Part shown: positions 40,085-40,875 of the stretch, piece by piece
How positions within the stretch are numbered: position 1 is the stretch's first letter
Layout of the letters: every line of letters begins with the position of its first letter
Assembly (NCBI GenBank): GCA_022821725.1
Contig: JAJEDB010000073.1
Location: forward strand, 1 to 40,875
Reading direction: 5' to 3'
DNA from: Candidatus Poribacteria bacterium
GTDB taxonomy: Bacteria; Poribacteria; WGA-4E; WGA-3G
DNA length: 40,875 bases
Made by a program: the position numbers and the translations under genes
Notes under the pieces: generated by a model
Told to the model about the DNA's origin: nothing
Databases searched by the model: none
The model's input: the letters and a program-made list of their open reading frames with translations, nothing else

Positions 40085-40179
40085 TACTGCCCCCGTTAGT
40101 GAAAGTTAAACCAAGAGTTGTTTGTCAAATTCAACGGGCGTTAAATAGCCCAATCAAATGGAAAGTTGATAACAGTCCT

Positions 40180-40237
40180 CCTCATTGAAGTTTCGCCACA
40201 AGGGAGGCGTGGGGAGGTGCGCCTACCTTGCGGCTTT
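40180..40237 (-). promoter_or_regulatory. Structured cassette leader, copy 5
   Basis: On the minus strand CCGCAAG (40227-40233) pairs with CTTGTGG (40196-40202) with one G-U pair; the loop holds GTAGGCGCACCTCCCCACGC. GCGAAACTTCAA follows, but the last part of the leader is replaced and the VWA gene begins about 100 nt later. It abuts dif-like site 10. Confidence 0.65.
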
Positions 40238-40264
40238 TATCCGATAATCTAATTTATCGGACGT
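40236..40264. repeat. dif-like site 10
   Basis: TATCCGATAA (40238-40247), six bases TCTAAT, TTATCGGAC (40254-40262). On the minus strand the arm GTCCGATAA forms the last codons and stop of the gene at 40254-40875. Confidence 0.8.
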
Positions 40265-40875
40265 TTTCAGCCGTTTCGGATGGTGGTTCAACCCCAAAGA
40301 ATTCGGATAGCTTCTTTACAGTGTCCTTTATACCCACTTGACTGCCGTGTCCATCGACATAAATATCCGTTCCGGGTATTAATTTGGCGGAGCGAAGATC
40401 GTCGCTAGTTCTTGAAAAGAAGATCTTCCCTTTGGCTCCCTTAAATCCGAATGCCTTGTAAAAATCGACTCCAAATTTTTCGTGCAAAATTTTACAGGCT
40501 TTGACCAGATGCTCATACCAATGATCAACAGCCGAATAAGACTGACCACAAAATGAAAATGTAGCAAGGACAGGTTTAACCTTCGTAGGAGGCGAAGGAT
40601 CGTCAAGCGCGTCAATAATTCCTTGTAACTTTCCTTGCAATTTTGAATCGTTAACCTCCTCCAAGAATTCCAAAATAATGTGCAGGTTGTTTTGATGACT
40701 TTCGTTGTAACCCCGGTACAGAATTCCCAACCTCATCTCATCAAGAACGCATCCAAAGTAGTTGTATCTTTGAGATACAAAAAAGATTAGATTTCTATCG
40801 TCGTGTGATAGCATTGGATCGGTAAGGTTACTATTCTCTCTCTGATGAGCAAGCATCATCTCATGGCAAAGATCC
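40254..40875 (-). CDS. Hypothetical cargo protein, cut by window edge
   Basis: The frame stays open to the window end, so the start lies outside (at least 206 codons). The C-terminal part (LRSAKLIPGTDIYVDGHGSQ, preceded by a helix with KACKILHEKFGVDFYKAFGF) resembles a small domain often attached to restriction or defence proteins that ends in GTDIYVExNLSAN. The segment LQGKLQGIIDALDDPSPP recalls the protein at 17019-17261. It ends in ENVR, encoded by dif-like site 10, just as the gene at 21064-21543 does at site 7. Confidence 0.6.
   Translation of the reverse strand, partial: DLCHEMMLAHQRENSNLTDPMLSHDDRNLIFFVSQRYNYFGCVLDEMRLGILYRGYNESHQNNLHIILEFLEEVNDSKLQGKLQGIIDALDDPSPPTKVKPVLATFSFCGQSYSAVDHWYEHLVKACKILHEKFGVDFYKAFGFKGAKGKIFFSRTSDDLRSAKLIPGTDIYVDGHGSQVGIKDTVKKLSEFFGVEPPSETAENVR

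Noticed and set aside
13850..40264. dif-like palindromes as ordinary Rho-independent terminators
   Set aside because: Stems are AT-rich at the loop side, there is no T-tract behind most of them, and the loop is always six bases with free sequence, which termination would not require.

Overview
The window is bacterial accessory DNA, probably from the Candidatus Poribacteria or a related sponge or sediment lineage. That guess rests on protein style only: secreted leucine-rich-repeat proteins, lipoproteins with PD40 propellers, a planctomycete-type cytochrome c leader, and poribacterial-looking repeat proteins. No rRNA or tRNA was seen, so the taxon is inference.

Layout. 1-5.1 kb: a truncated secreted metallopeptidase, a TetR remnant, and a sigma-54 activator whose receiver domain has lost its phosphorylation site. 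5.1-12 kb: a TnpB remnant, then a plasmid- or satellite-like replication block on the minus strand (ribbon-helix-helix protein, membrane coiled-coil protein, CxxC microprotein, HNH protein, two small proteins, primase-like protein, RepA-like helicase, Rep-like protein) ending at tandem repeats that look like an origin. 12-13 kb: a tyrosine recombinase on the plus strand. 13-21.7 kb: an AT-richer cargo region (trypsin-like protease, several unknowns, a broken methylase, a T5orf172 protein, FRG-TPR plus HEPN pair, membrane proteins). 21.7-27.4 kb: a BrnT/BrnA-like toxin-antitoxin pair, HTH regulators, HTH/coiled-coil proteins and repeat-rich DNA. 27.4-34.6 kb: an HNH gene, lipoproteins, a small orphan CRISPR array, an LRR protein and a branched-chain amino-acid-type binding protein. 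35-40.9 kb: a second cargo region on the minus strand (HEPN, TolB-like propeller, GNAT, double VWA, an unknown cut by the window edge).

The most interesting signal is a set of nine near-identical 28-bp sites with the architecture arm-6 nt-arm (GTCCGATAA, six variable bases, TTATCGGAC). They sit just behind the stop codons of cargo genes in both cargo regions. The 11-6-11 geometry is that of XerC/XerD dif sites, so I read the cargo as dif-module-like cassettes. A second repeated element, an approximately 75-nt structured leader ending in a Shine-Dalgarno, precedes five unrelated cargo genes and directly abuts the dif-like site in two of them. Three copies of the 3' end of a tyrosine recombinase gene punctuate the plus-strand cargo region. 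Together these suggest a cassette system in which the site closes one gene and the leader supplies translation signals to the next.

Other notable items are a promoter-driven pseudoknotted RNA at 14.23 kb, a group II intron domain V remnant at 15.9 kb, four loci with a tandem repeat pair beside a shared GC-rich core, a CRISPR array fused to a duplicated HNH gene end, and several small proteins below normal annotation size. Many secreted-repeat genes are truncated or frameshifted, consistent with a decaying, frequently rearranged region.
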